A DNA stretch of 64,000 bases, from the NCBI RefSeq assembly GCF_964048965.1, contig NZ_OZ040189.1, forward strand, positions 3,822,501 through 3,886,500, written 5' to 3'. The notes under the pieces were generated by a model. That model was not told where the DNA came from. It did not search any database and was given only the letters and a program-made list of their open reading frames with translations. The stretch comes from Tenacibaculum sp. 190130A14a (GTDB lineage Bacteria; Bacteroidota; Bacteroidia; Flavobacteriales; Flavobacteriaceae). The translations under genes and the position numbers were made by a program. This document shows, one piece after another, positions 9,839-18,243 of the stretch. Positions within the stretch are counted from its first letter, which is position 1. Each line of letters opens with the position of its first letter.

Positions 9839-9954
9839 ATTCCCCCTTAAAACATAGTTCAAATATACGCAGGCTTATAACGCAAGTTGTATACTTTTAA
9901 TATTTGGTAGTAATCTCTTAATAAATTACACTGATTTAGCAATTTTCGGTTTTC

Positions 9955-11283
9955 TTAATCTAATGGAAATCTAATAACTACAAGGGTTCCCGTTTCATTA
10001 TCACATGAAATTTCTTCTATAACTACATCATAATTATCTCCATACATTAATCGCATTCGTTCTTTAACGATATTGATTCCATAGGACTTCCTCTTAACAG
10101 GGTTCGCAGATTTTCTATTCTTACTTGCTCTTATTCCAATACCATTATCTTTAATACTTACTTCTATATTATCCGTTTTCCTTGTAATATTGATGCTTAG
10201 TTTTTTATCACCTTTTTTAAGACTTAACCCGTGCCAAATAGCATTCTCGATAAAAGGCTGCATAAACAACGGAACTACTCTAACTTTGTTTAAGGGTATT
10301 GTTTTATCAATTGTTTGATTTACTGTAAAATTCCCTTTTAATCTCATTTGTTCCAGCTTTACATAAATTGCAATAATCTGTAGTTCTTCTTCCAAAGAAA
10401 TTGTATTTTCATTTGTAGCTTGTAAAACCTTTCTAACTAAAGAAGAAAACTTAGTAATATAATTAGACGCTTCATCTACTTTATTCTGAATTACATAGTT
10501 ATTTATTGAATTAAGAGAGTTGAATAAAAAATGTGGATTCATTTGACTCTTTAAAGCTATCATCTTTAATTCAGAAATTTGATTACTTTGTGTTAACAAA
10601 CTAATTTCTGCTTCTCGTTTTTTCTCAAAAATTTCTTTAAAATAATTTCCTATTAGAATTGCATAAATAGTACTCTGAATAATTGCTCCAACAAAATAAT
10701 AGAACATTCTATGCACTTTAAAATCTATTAAATAGAACTCTCCTCTAATCATTTTAATAGAACTAATATTTGCAAAAATTAAAAACAATACAGCACCAAC
10801 AAGCAAGTATTTTACTTGTCGAGTTTTTCTTTTGGAAAGAATATAAAATACATAAAACGCACAAAATGAAGATAATGGAACCGAGTAAGCGACTACTTTT
10901 TTTTGAACTTCATACCCAAAAAAATACTGAACCAAAACAAGCGTAAAAGAAAAAGCAAGCAAAACATACGAGAGTATTTTTGCATTCTTATCTAACTTTG
11001 GGAAGTACTTCTTACAATTGACCAAACTTCTACAAAAAGCAACGAAATATGCATATCCCATGTATTGAATGGAAAAACTTATATACTCGTAATAATGTTG
11101 TACAACAGGATTGGTAAAAGCATCTCTGATAACATATACAGTCAAACAAAACAAATAGATACTGTAGTACTTATGTACATTATCTTTATTTTGAAGATAA
11201 ATAACAAAGTGATAGACAAACAAAACCAGCAATCCTCCTCGTATCCATGAATAAAAAGCTGATGTAATATCTAAGAGTTCCAT
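9955..11283 (-). CDS. LytS-type sensor histidine kinase (third paralogue)
   Basis: A 442-residue membrane kinase. The N-terminal ~210 residues carry about seven hydrophobic segments and begin with the FYSWIRGG signature shared by its two paralogues at 11285 and 13305. A short coiled region leads into a His_kinase domain with the phosphoacceptor motif QMNPHFLFNSLNSINNYV, and an HATPase_c domain (IENAIWHGLS as N box, DNGIGI as G1). This is the LytS/YehU class that pairs with LytTR regulators. It starts 1 nt after the second kinase and is the last gene of the unit. The ligand is unknown. Confidence 0.9.
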   Translation of the reverse strand: MELLDITSAFYSWIRGGLLVLFVYHFVIYLQNKDNVHKYYSIYLFCLTVYVIRDAFTNPVVQHYYEYISFSIQYMGYAYFVAFCRSLVNCKKYFPKLDKNAKILSYVLLAFSFTLVLVQYFFGYEVQKKVVAYSVPLSSFCAFYVFYILSKRKTRQVKYLLVGAVLFLIFANISSIKMIRGEFYLIDFKVHRMFYYFVGAIIQSTIYAILIGNYFKEIFEKKREAEISLLTQSNQISELKMIALKSQMNPHFLFNSLNSINNYVIQNKVDEASNYITKFSSLVRKVLQATNENTISLEEELQIIAIYVKLEQMRLKGNFTVNQTIDKTIPLNKVRVVPLFMQPFIENAIWHGLSLKKGDKKLSINITRKTDNIEVSIKDNGIGIRASKNRKSANPVKRKSYGINIVKERMRLMYGDNYDVVIEEISCDNETGTLVVIRFPLD

Positions 11284-11284
11284 G

Positions 11285-12604
11285 TTATATTGTTTTAGGG
11301 AATAGGATTGTTACTTTTGTTCCCTTCAACTCATCTCTGTCTGCTAAATCAGTAATAAAAATTCTCACATTTTCTTCTCCATAGACCAAATTCATTCTGT
11401 TCTTTACCGTATCTATTCCATAAGATTTATGTTCTTTAGTTTTTTTAGATTTATTACTCAACCCTGAACCATTATCTATTACTTCTACAAGAATTAAATC
11501 TTCCCTATCTAATACATTAATTAATAATTCTCCATCTTGCTTTAAACTCAACCCATGCCATATTGAATTTTCAATAAAGGGTTGTGTAAACAATGGTACC
11601 ACCCCTATTTGATTAACTTTTATTGAATCTTCTATAAAAATTTTATAATGGAAGGAATTTCTTAATCTCGACTGTTCTAATTTAATATAGAGTTCTGCTG
11701 TTTTTAGTTCTTCTTCTAAAGAAATTGTTACTTCTTCTGTCGTTTGTAGTACTTTTCTAATCAGTTTAGCAAACTTGGTTATATAGTCTGAAGCTAATTC
11801 TTTCTTGTTCTGAATTACATAATTATTAATTGAATTAAGCGAATTGAATAAAAAATGAGGGTTCAATTGATTTTTAAAAGCTGTCATTTTCAATTCATAC
11901 AATTGCGCTGTTTTTCTTGCTAAGTTAAGCTCAATGGAGTTTTTTTCATATGAAACCCGTTGTATTGTATCAGCTATTAAAAAGGTGTAAATTATAGTTT
12001 GTACTATAATTCCTACAAATACAAAAAACATAGGATGTAGTTCTAAACTATTTAAAAATTCCATTTTACCATAATCTTTCAACACGGTAATGATAACCAT
12101 TGCAAAAAAGAACCATGAAGCTACTAACGAGTATACTCCCTCGTTATCTACAATTATTTTCGTTTTAGCAAGTACAACAATAACTACGGTCACATATATG
12201 GGAACAACATAAACCAGTGTTTTTAATAGAAAATCATACCCAAAGAGTAAGTTTACTACCAAAAACAAAACTCCTAATATAAACAACTGATTTTTGAAGG
12301 ATTTCGCTACTCTATCAAATTGCGGATATTCTTCTTTTGAATTATGAAGAACTCGAATAAAATTCAAATAAAATCCACAGGAAAAAGCGCACAATGTAAC
12401 ATTGGTCAATTCAAAAACACTCTGAAAAAAACTATTGTGAATTGTTCCTTTCAGTAAGTAAATAAAAATACCTAATAGATACAAAGAGAAATATTTAACA
12501 AGGCTTTCTCGATTCTTTAAAAAAATTACAAAATTGCTTACTAGTAATAAAAAAACACCTCCTCTGATCCAAGAATAAAATGTCGAATTAATATCTGTAA
12601 GCAT
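11285..12604 (-). CDS. LytS-type sensor histidine kinase (second paralogue)
   Basis: A 439-residue paralogue of the flanking kinases: FYSWIRGG start, about seven hydrophobic segments, phosphoacceptor motif QLNPHFLFNSLNSINNYV, N box IENSIWHGLS and DNGSGL in the ATPase domain. Its membrane domain is the most divergent of the three, suggesting a different input. The first base of its start codon overlaps the last base of the response regulator stop, so translation is probably coupled. It is expected to act on the single LytTR regulator of the cluster, alone or as a heteromer with its paralogues; that is inference. Confidence 0.9.
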   Translation of the reverse strand: MLTDINSTFYSWIRGGVFLLLVSNFVIFLKNRESLVKYFSLYLLGIFIYLLKGTIHNSFFQSVFELTNVTLCAFSCGFYLNFIRVLHNSKEEYPQFDRVAKSFKNQLFILGVLFLVVNLLFGYDFLLKTLVYVVPIYVTVVIVVLAKTKIIVDNEGVYSLVASWFFFAMVIITVLKDYGKMEFLNSLELHPMFFVFVGIIVQTIIYTFLIADTIQRVSYEKNSIELNLARKTAQLYELKMTAFKNQLNPHFLFNSLNSINNYVIQNKKELASDYITKFAKLIRKVLQTTEEVTISLEEELKTAELYIKLEQSRLRNSFHYKIFIEDSIKVNQIGVVPLFTQPFIENSIWHGLSLKQDGELLINVLDREDLILVEVIDNGSGLSNKSKKTKEHKSYGIDTVKNRMNLVYGEENVRIFITDLADRDELKGTKVTILFPKTI

Positions 12605-13311
12605 TATTTATCTATGTTCAAGGCATTGATTACATCATTTTTTTTACTTCGGCTTACGGCCACTATAGTTCCATCGTTTAAAGTTAATTCATTTGCTCCC
12701 TTATTATATTCAATAACATAATTTAGGTTTACTACATATGAATTATGGACTCTTACAAACTCTGGACAAATAAACTTTTTTTGAACCTCTTTTAAAGTTT
12801 TTGTTGCAATAATGTTTTTTCCGCTAGTTAAATTGATGGTTGTGTAACTTTTATCAGATTTTAAATACAACACATCTTCTTTAGGTATTAAGTATACCTT
12901 ACCATCTGCTTGAATGTTTATTTTTGCTGGGACTTCCTCAAGAACTTTTCCTTTTAAGATCTTTTTTAGTTTGATCATGGCCAAGGTCAGTTCATCAATA
13001 TCAATAGGCTTTAATAAATAATCAAGGGCCTTTGCTTTTACTGCTTTTATACCATACTCATCATAGGCAGTAGTAAAAATAACCTCAAAACTTCTATTAC
13101 TAAATTTTTCAATAAACGAAAACCCATCCATTTCTGGCATTTGGATATCCAAAAAAACAAGATGTGGATTTAATTCCTTAACTAACTCCACTGCAATAAT
13201 AGGAGAACTACATTTGGTTATTGCAACCTCTTCATTAATACATTTTTTAATTTTCCATTCAAGAGCTTCGAGCGCATCTTTTTCATCGTCTACAATTACG
13301 ATTTTTAACAT
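12604..13311 (-). CDS. LytTR-family response regulator
   Basis: A 235-residue regulator of LytR/AlgR type. The receiver domain (1-~120) has the acidic pair VDDE (residues 7-10), the phosphorylated Asp in LVFLDIQMPEMDG, the switch Thr in FTTAYDEYGI and Lys in YLLKPID. The C-terminal LytTR DNA-binding domain (~135-235) has YLKSDKSYTTI and FVRVHNSYVVNL. It is the only response regulator among three kinases. Its start overlaps the end of the first kinase by 7 nt. Targets are unknown; genes of this class often bind imperfect direct repeats upstream of neighbouring operons. Confidence 0.93.
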   Translation of the reverse strand: MLKIVIVDDEKDALEALEWKIKKCINEEVAITKCSSPIIAVELVKELNPHLVFLDIQMPEMDGFSFIEKFSNRSFEVIFTTAYDEYGIKAVKAKALDYLLKPIDIDELTLAMIKLKKILKGKVLEEVPAKINIQADGKVYLIPKEDVLYLKSDKSYTTINLTSGKNIIATKTLKEVQKKFICPEFVRVHNSYVVNLNYVIEYNKGANELTLNDGTIVAVSRSKKNDVINALNIDK

Positions 13312-14657
13312 ATACCTTTAATTTTACTTTTTTCCTTAGGAAAAGTAATGGTAACTATTGTTCCTTTACCTTCCTTCTCATTAACTTCATTAATCTCTAT
13401 AGAAATATTATGGGGGGTATAAATTAAATTTAATCTATCTTTTACTGTTTGTATTCCAAAGGACTTACGTTGAATTCCTTGTGTCTTTTTTCTTTGTAAA
13501 GACTCTGTAAATCCAATGCCGTTATCGATAATTTCTGTTACAACAGAATTATCTTTTTCTTTAATATTTATAATTAAGTTCTTCTCACCATCTTGTATAC
13601 TCAATCCATGCCAAATAGCATTTTCAACGAAAGGTTGTAAGTACAGTGGAACAACTTTTACATTCTCAATATCAATAGTTTTTTCAATATTTATTTGATA
13701 TGAGAAATTATTTCTCAATCTAGCTAATTCTATGTTAATATACAACTCTGAAATGCGTAATTCTTCTGCTAATGAAATATATACTTCATCTGTTGTTTGA
13801 AGTACCTTTCTTATGAGAGTTGAAAATTTCGCAATATATTTAGTAGCTTCTTCCTGTTTGTTTTGAATTACATAATTATTAATGGAATTTAATGAATTAA
13901 ACAGAAAATGTGGATTCATTTTATTCTTAAATGCCGTCATTTTTAACTCATACAACTGTGATGATTTTTTATGTAAATTAAGTTCTATTCGTGACTTTTC
14001 TACTTCTATCTTCTTTAAAACATCTGCAATCAAAAAAGCATAAATAACTGTTTGAATCAATATTCCTATAAAAAAGTAAAACATGCTATGCACTTTTGCA
14101 TCAAATAAAAACAGCGGTCCCTTAATAATTTTTATGGCTGTAATATTGGCTCCCAAGATTAACACTAATGACCCTATTAAAGAATAAATTCCTGCCTTTG
14201 TTTTTATAATTTCTACATAGGCCAATGCCCCTATTAAAACTATAGATAAAAAAGGAGCTCCATAAAAAAGTACTTGCTTTTGTATTTCAAATCCGAAAAT
14301 CGATTGAACAACAAGCAACAAAATTGCCACAAGCAACAAGATTTTAGAAACCTTTATAGCGGCTCTATTCCATTTAGGGTAGTATTCCTCTGTACTTAAT
14401 AATTTCCTTGTAAAATGAATATAAAATGAAAATGCTATGAATTGAATTGAAAAAACCAAATATTCATAAATACGTATCATGTACTTCTGCTCAAATACAT
14501 CCTTGATCAGAAAAATCAAAATTCCAAAAAGATAAATTGAATAGTATTTATATACCTCTTCCTTATGTTTTAAATAAAAAACAAAATGATATAATAGCAG
14601 AAGAAAAATTCCTCCTCGAATCCAAGAATAAAACAGTGAGTTTATATCAAGTAGCAT
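13305..14657 (-). CDS. LytS-type sensor histidine kinase (first paralogue)
   Basis: A 450-residue kinase with the same plan as its two downstream paralogues: FYSWIRGG near residue 8-15, about seven membrane segments to residue ~215, phosphoacceptor motif KMNPHFLFNSLNSINNYV, then HATPase_c with VENAIWHGLS and DNGIGF. It overlaps the response regulator by 7 nt and starts 6 nt after the hemolysin III-like gene, so it belongs to a six-gene minus-strand run beginning with plsC at 16071. The duplicates share most identity in the kinase core, as seen by eye, and diverge in the membrane region. Confidence 0.91.
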   Translation of the reverse strand: MLLDINSLFYSWIRGGIFLLLLYHFVFYLKHKEEVYKYYSIYLFGILIFLIKDVFEQKYMIRIYEYLVFSIQFIAFSFYIHFTRKLLSTEEYYPKWNRAAIKVSKILLLVAILLLVVQSIFGFEIQKQVLFYGAPFLSIVLIGALAYVEIIKTKAGIYSLIGSLVLILGANITAIKIIKGPLFLFDAKVHSMFYFFIGILIQTVIYAFLIADVLKKIEVEKSRIELNLHKKSSQLYELKMTAFKNKMNPHFLFNSLNSINNYVIQNKQEEATKYIAKFSTLIRKVLQTTDEVYISLAEELRISELYINIELARLRNNFSYQINIEKTIDIENVKVVPLYLQPFVENAIWHGLSIQDGEKNLIINIKEKDNSVVTEIIDNGIGFTESLQRKKTQGIQRKSFGIQTVKDRLNLIYTPHNISIEINEVNEKEGKGTIVTITFPKEKSKIKGIC

Positions 14658-14663
14658 ACTTTT

Positions 14664-15305
14664 CTAAATATAGAAAAATATTGTTACAAAGTGAAAAAAG
14701 CTTCCAAGAAGTACAAATACATGAAAAACAGCATGGTTATAAGGAATTCTACTAATGGAATACAGAATAGCTCCTAGCGTATAAGCAATTCCACCAGCAA
14801 GCAAATAATACAACCCTTCCATTGGCAAGTTATTCATAATTGGTTTGATAAAGAACATTACTTGCCATCCCATTAATAAATACAAAGCAGTAGAGATTTT
14901 ATCAAAACGTCCTGTAAAGAATAGCTTTAAGATTACTCCTAACAATGCGCAAAACCAAACAAACAAAAACATGTACCAACCAAAAGTATTATTTAATACC
15001 ACAATACAAAATGGAGAATAGCTTCCAGCTATAAGAACATATATCGCTGCATGGTCAAAAATATTTAGTTTCCTTCTTAAAGAAGGGTTTTTAGCTGCAT
15101 GATAAAAAGTAGAAGCTGCATAAAGCACAATCATACTTATACCATAAATAACAAAACTTGCTTTATTCCAGAATCCTGAATATGCAGAAGATTTAGAAAT
15201 TAAAAAAAAGAATCCTATAACACTCATGAACATTCCAAATCCATGGGTCACAACATTTAACCTTTCTTCTTTATCACTATAACGGTGATTTAAATTCTCG
15301 CTCAT
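14664..15305 (-). CDS. hemolysin III / PAQR family membrane protein
   Basis: A 213-residue, seven-transmembrane protein of the PAQR/hemolysin III (YqfA/TrhA) family. The family residues are visible: VTHGFG at the start, STFYHAA in the second segment, FDHAAIY, and the C-terminal NHAVFHVFVLLGSFFHF. These His and Asp residues form the predicted metal site of a ceramidase-like hydrolase fold; PAQR bacterial members are linked to membrane lipid homeostasis. I start at ATG 15305 (MSENLNHRYSDKEE), which overlaps the plsC end by 29 nt; a longer form from 15344 adds 13 unlikely residues. Its place after plsC suits a membrane lipid role. Confidence 0.85.
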   Translation of the reverse strand: MSENLNHRYSDKEERLNVVTHGFGMFMSVIGFFFLISKSSAYSGFWNKASFVIYGISMIVLYAASTFYHAAKNPSLRRKLNIFDHAAIYVLIAGSYSPFCIVVLNNTFGWYMFLFVWFCALLGVILKLFFTGRFDKISTALYLLMGWQVMFFIKPIMNNLPMEGLYYLLAGGIAYTLGAILYSISRIPYNHAVFHVFVLLGSFFHFVTIFFYI

Positions 15306-16071
15306 TATTCGGTCTGTTAGTATCTTCCATATACAATTCATCATTAATTAACTCATTGTATACCAAATCAAAAGTTTTCTTTTTCAAACTATCTTTGTCT
15401 TCCATACTTAAGCCTTTCGTTTCAATAAACTCTTTTTGTTTCACTCTAAAAGTACCAGGGCGCCCTTTAAAGAAGTCCCATGAAAACAATCGCTTGGCGT
15501 CGTAATAAATCTGTGGTACAATTGACATTTGATATTCAATTGATAAACTAAATGCCCCATTGGTAAATGGTGCTAATACCACATTTTCTGTTGGAACCAA
15601 TCCCTCTGGAAAAATAGCTATACTCAACCCGTCATCTAATCGCTTTTTTACTCTTGTATATACTGCTTTTCTACTCTTAGGGTCTTTTCTATCAACCATT
15701 ACCACAGCTCTCTTATAAAAATAACCAAAAATTGGCAGTTTTACTAATTCTTTTTTCCCAACAAATAAAATTGGGTTTTTACTCAGCGCTATCATAATCC
15801 ACGGATCTAATAATGATGCATGATTTGCAATAAACATATAACTTTTACCTTGTACTAATTCTTCTTGTATATCTGCTTTCAAGCGAAACCCCATTCCATA
15901 TATCAACACATAAGACCATGTTCTCATTAATTTCCAAAAAGTTCCGTAATATTTCTCATCAGATAACAACACTAATACAAATGGAGACATTAATAGCACT
16001 GTGACTATTATTAAAACATAAAACCAAATTCTCCAAATGAGTCGTAAAGGGAATAGTATATACTTTATCAT
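15277..16071 (-). CDS. plsC: 1-acyl-sn-glycerol-3-phosphate acyltransferase (PlsC family)
   Basis: A 264-residue PlsC-type acyltransferase. The catalytic HX4D motif is NHASLLDPW, the glycerophosphate-binding motif is FPEG (IAIFPEGLVPTENV), and one N-terminal hydrophobic segment (about 8-33) anchors it in the inner membrane. It transfers an acyl chain to lysophosphatidate to give phosphatidate, or acts on a related lysolipid. A second PlsC-like gene at 27923 means the exact substrate split is open. It heads the minus-strand run toward the hemolysin III-like gene and the three kinases. Confidence 0.87.
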   Translation of the reverse strand: MIKYILFPLRLIWRIWFYVLIIVTVLLMSPFVLVLLSDEKYYGTFWKLMRTWSYVLIYGMGFRLKADIQEELVQGKSYMFIANHASLLDPWIMIALSKNPILFVGKKELVKLPIFGYFYKRAVVMVDRKDPKSRKAVYTRVKKRLDDGLSIAIFPEGLVPTENVVLAPFTNGAFSLSIEYQMSIVPQIYYDAKRLFSWDFFKGRPGTFRVKQKEFIETKGLSMEDKDSLKKKTFDLVYNELINDELYMEDTNRPNNEREFKSPL

Positions 16072-16094
16072 ATATGCGAATGTAGTAATTTCTT

Positions 16095-16123
16095 TTGTTT
16101 GATGAATTTAAACATTACTTTTG
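16095..16123 (+). promoter_or_regulatory. trpS promoter
   Basis: TTG at 16095-16097, an 18-nt spacer, and TACTTTTG at 16116-16123, which matches TAnnTTTG exactly. It ends 41 nt before the trpS ATG. Confidence 0.62.
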
Positions 16124-16164
16124 CCTCCTAACTAAAAAAGTTTATTCTTAAATTATAAGTAACA

Positions 16165-17133
16165 ATGCCAAGAATTTTAACTGGAGTACAAAGTACAGGA
16201 ACCCCACACTTAGGGAATTTATTAGGAGCAATTATACCTGCTATTGAAATGGCAAATGACCCTAATAATGAATCGTTTTTATTTATTGCAGATATGCACT
16301 CTTTAACTCAAATTAAAGATGGAAAGCAATTAAGAGAGAACACCTATAGTACTGCTGCAACTTGGCTTGCTTGTGGAATAGATATTAACAAAACAGTTTT
16401 TTACAGACAAAGTGATATTCCTGAAGTTACAGAATTGACTTGGTATTTAAGCTGTTTCTTTCCATACCAACGTTTAACCTTAGCACATAGTTTTAAGGAT
16501 AAAGCCGATAGGTTATCTGATGTAAACTCTGGTTTATTTACCTACCCTATGCTAATGGCGGCTGATATTTTATTGTATGATGCTGAAATTGTACCTGTAG
16601 GAAAGGATCAATTACAACATTTAGAAATGACTCGTGATGTTGCCAATAGATTAAACAATGTTGTTGGAGATACATTAATCCCACCAAAAGAAAAGATCAA
16701 CGAAGAAACTAAATTAGTTCCAGGAACTGATGGGGAGAAAATGAGTAAATCAAGAAATAATTTTATTGATATTTTCTTACCAGAAAAAAAGCTACGTAAG
16801 CAAATTATGGGTATTCAAACCGATAGTAAAGCTTTAGAAGAGCCAAAAGACCCAGATACTGATAATGTATTTGCTTTGTACAAACTCTTAGCTTCAGATG
16901 ACCAAATTGCTGAAATGCGCGCAAATTATGAAAATGGAGGATATGGTTATGGACATGCTAAACAAGCATTATATGAGTTGATTTTGGAAAAGTTTGCTGA
17001 CGTTCGTGCTAAATACAACCATTATATGGAAAATAGACATGAAATTGACGATGCTTTGGCCGTAGGAGCTGAAAAAGCACGAACTGTTGCTAAAGATGTT
17101 TTACAGAGAGTTCGTGAAAAAGTAGGGTATTAA
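16165..17133 (+). CDS. trpS: tryptophan-tRNA ligase
   Basis: A 322-residue class I aminoacyl-tRNA synthetase that charges tRNA-Trp. The HIGH-like motif is GTPHLGNLLGA near the N-terminus and the KMSKS loop is intact (GEKMSKSRNNFIDIF, about residue 193). YPMLMAADILLY and VPVGKDQLQHLEMTRDVA are characteristic TrpS segments. Length is normal. It is transcribed from its own promoter, opposite to plsC. Confidence 0.96.
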   Translation: MPRILTGVQSTGTPHLGNLLGAIIPAIEMANDPNNESFLFIADMHSLTQIKDGKQLRENTYSTAATWLACGIDINKTVFYRQSDIPEVTELTWYLSCFFPYQRLTLAHSFKDKADRLSDVNSGLFTYPMLMAADILLYDAEIVPVGKDQLQHLEMTRDVANRLNNVVGDTLIPPKEKINEETKLVPGTDGEKMSKSRNNFIDIFLPEKKLRKQIMGIQTDSKALEEPKDPDTDNVFALYKLLASDDQIAEMRANYENGGYGYGHAKQALYELILEKFADVRAKYNHYMENRHEIDDALAVGAEKARTVAKDVLQRVREKVGY

Positions 17134-17204
17134 CCCTCTTAAATACGATAATTTACCTGATTAAAAACAGGAAATATACAACCTAAAAAAGCGGTACGAA
17201 TAGC

Positions 17205-17212
17205 TAGTTTTG
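17205..17212 (+). promoter_or_regulatory. -7 promoter element (TAGTTTTG)
   Basis: Exact match to TAnnTTTG, 27 nt before the ATG of the small gene at 17240. No -33 TTG is evident. Confidence 0.45.
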
Positions 17213-17239
17213 TGGTTCTAACCATTAAACTTTAATACT

Positions 17240-17494
17240 ATGCCACATCATGCGCAAGGAACCACGGGCTGGACGAAATTAAAAAGTTACCAAGCTGTAT
17301 GGGATCCAAAAATTGATTTAGGAAAATTTTATTTCACTACTTTTCAGGGTAAAAGACAAGAAACTCCATACATGACTTCTAGTAACTTTGCTAGAGTTAT
17401 TGATATTTTAAGAAACGAAACTCCAGTATATGGAAACGCTTCTACCGGTTCAGTAACAACACAAGCAGAAGAAGTTGGAGAAGAAGAAAGTTAA
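17240..17494 (+). CDS. small soluble protein of unknown function
   Basis: An 84-residue protein that I do not recognise. It has no signal peptide or membrane segment. The first two thirds are rich in aromatic residues and Lys (GWTKLKSYQAVWDPKIDLGKF; YFTTFQGKRQETPYM), and the last 20 are Thr/Ser/Glu rich and probably disordered. It has its own -7 element and a strong terminator at 17516, so it looks like an independently expressed, real gene rather than chance. It lies between trpS and a small lipoprotein; the context gives no functional hint. Confidence 0.65.
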   Translation: MPHHAQGTTGWTKLKSYQAVWDPKIDLGKFYFTTFQGKRQETPYMTSSNFARVIDILRNETPVYGNASTGSVTTQAEEVGEEES

Positions 17495-17515
17495 GATGAT
17501 AAAACTTTAATAACC

Positions 17516-17549
17516 AAAAAGCCAAAGTATATACTTTGGCTTTTTATTT
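17516..17549 (+). terminator. rho-independent terminator
   Basis: Perfect 10-bp arms GCCAAAGTAT (17521-17530) and ATACTTTGGC (17531-17540), flanked by AAAAA and TTTTT, follow the small gene at 17240. The stem ends about 17 nt before the next ATG. Confidence 0.8.
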
Positions 17550-17556
17550 TTGTAAC

Positions 17557-17862
17557 ATGAAAAAACTAATTTTACTTATTGCCTTATTTGGTATGGTAGC
17601 TTGTACAAAGACACAATACAAAGAACAAATTGTAGAAGCTTCTTGCGGACAATGTCAATTCGATTTAAAAACGCAAATGGGATGCGATTTAGCCATAAAA
17701 ATTGATGATAAAGCCTATTTTGTAGAAGGAGCACATATTGATGATTATGGTGATGCGCATGATAAAAAGATTGGTTTTTGCAATGTTATTAGAAAAGCCA
17801 AAATAACAGGAACCATTGAAAAAAATATGTTTAAAGTTACTTCTTTTGAAGTGATAAAATAA
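17557..17862 (+). CDS. small lipoprotein, DUF6370-like
   Basis: A 101-residue exported protein with a lipobox (GMVACTK; lipidated Cys near residue 16). The body has ASCGQCQFDLKTQMGCDLA, a Cys-rich segment with CxxC, and HIDDYGDAHDKKIGFC, a pattern I associate with DUF6370 proteins of Bacteroidota. The Cys and His residues suggest metal binding or a redox role, but none is known. I use the ATG at 17557; the upstream ATG at 17536 would begin inside the preceding terminator's T-tract and spoil the signal peptide. It converges on the cytochrome c gene. Confidence 0.7.
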   Translation: MKKLILLIALFGMVACTKTQYKEQIVEASCGQCQFDLKTQMGCDLAIKIDDKAYFVEGAHIDDYGDAHDKKIGFCNVIRKAKITGTIEKNMFKVTSFEVIK

Positions 17863-17894
17863 AAAACTCCGGTGAAAATTCATTGGAGTTTTTT
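17861..17894. terminator. bidirectional terminator between convergent genes
   Basis: The arms AAAAAACTCC (17861-17870) and GGAGTTTTTT (17885-17894) pair with A/T tracts on both sides, so either strand can be terminated. It touches both stop codons, at 17862 and 17893. Confidence 0.75.
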
Positions 17895-18243
17895 ATTTGG
17901 TATATTTTAATATTTCAATAATATTTTCCTGAGTCAATTGTGGAAAAGTTGGTGTATGTTTTTTTGATATGAGATATTTGTATAATCTCACAGAATCCAT
18001 TTCTAAACCACCCAAAGCAGGGCCCACTAATTTTTTATTTAATTTATGACAGCTAGCACATAAGGATTTAAAAAGTTTTTTACCTTCTCTAATTTTTTCC
18101 TCATCTACTAATCCTTCTCCAAAATCTTGAACAGCACAATAGGCTATTTCTTCTTTAAATACTTTAGAATCATATAAAACAACAAACCCTAAAGTAAGGG
18201 CTACAATCAAATAGGAAATAAATATTTTATTACCAATCCTCAT
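17893..18243 (-). CDS. class I cytochrome c-like protein
   Basis: A 116-residue protein with an N-terminal hydrophobic segment (about 8-25), then a small c-type cytochrome domain. The heme-binding motif is CASCH in GKKLFKSLCASCHKLN, and VGPAL follows as in mono-heme cytochromes. An axial Met cannot be assigned with confidence. It is likely periplasmic and membrane anchored, acting in electron transfer. Its start overlaps the aldo/keto reductase stop by one base, so they are probably co-transcribed. Confidence 0.83.
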   Translation of the reverse strand: MRIGNKIFISYLIVALTLGFVVLYDSKVFKEEIAYCAVQDFGEGLVDEEKIREGKKLFKSLCASCHKLNKKLVGPALGGLEMDSVRLYKYLISKKHTPTFPQLTQENIIEILKYTK

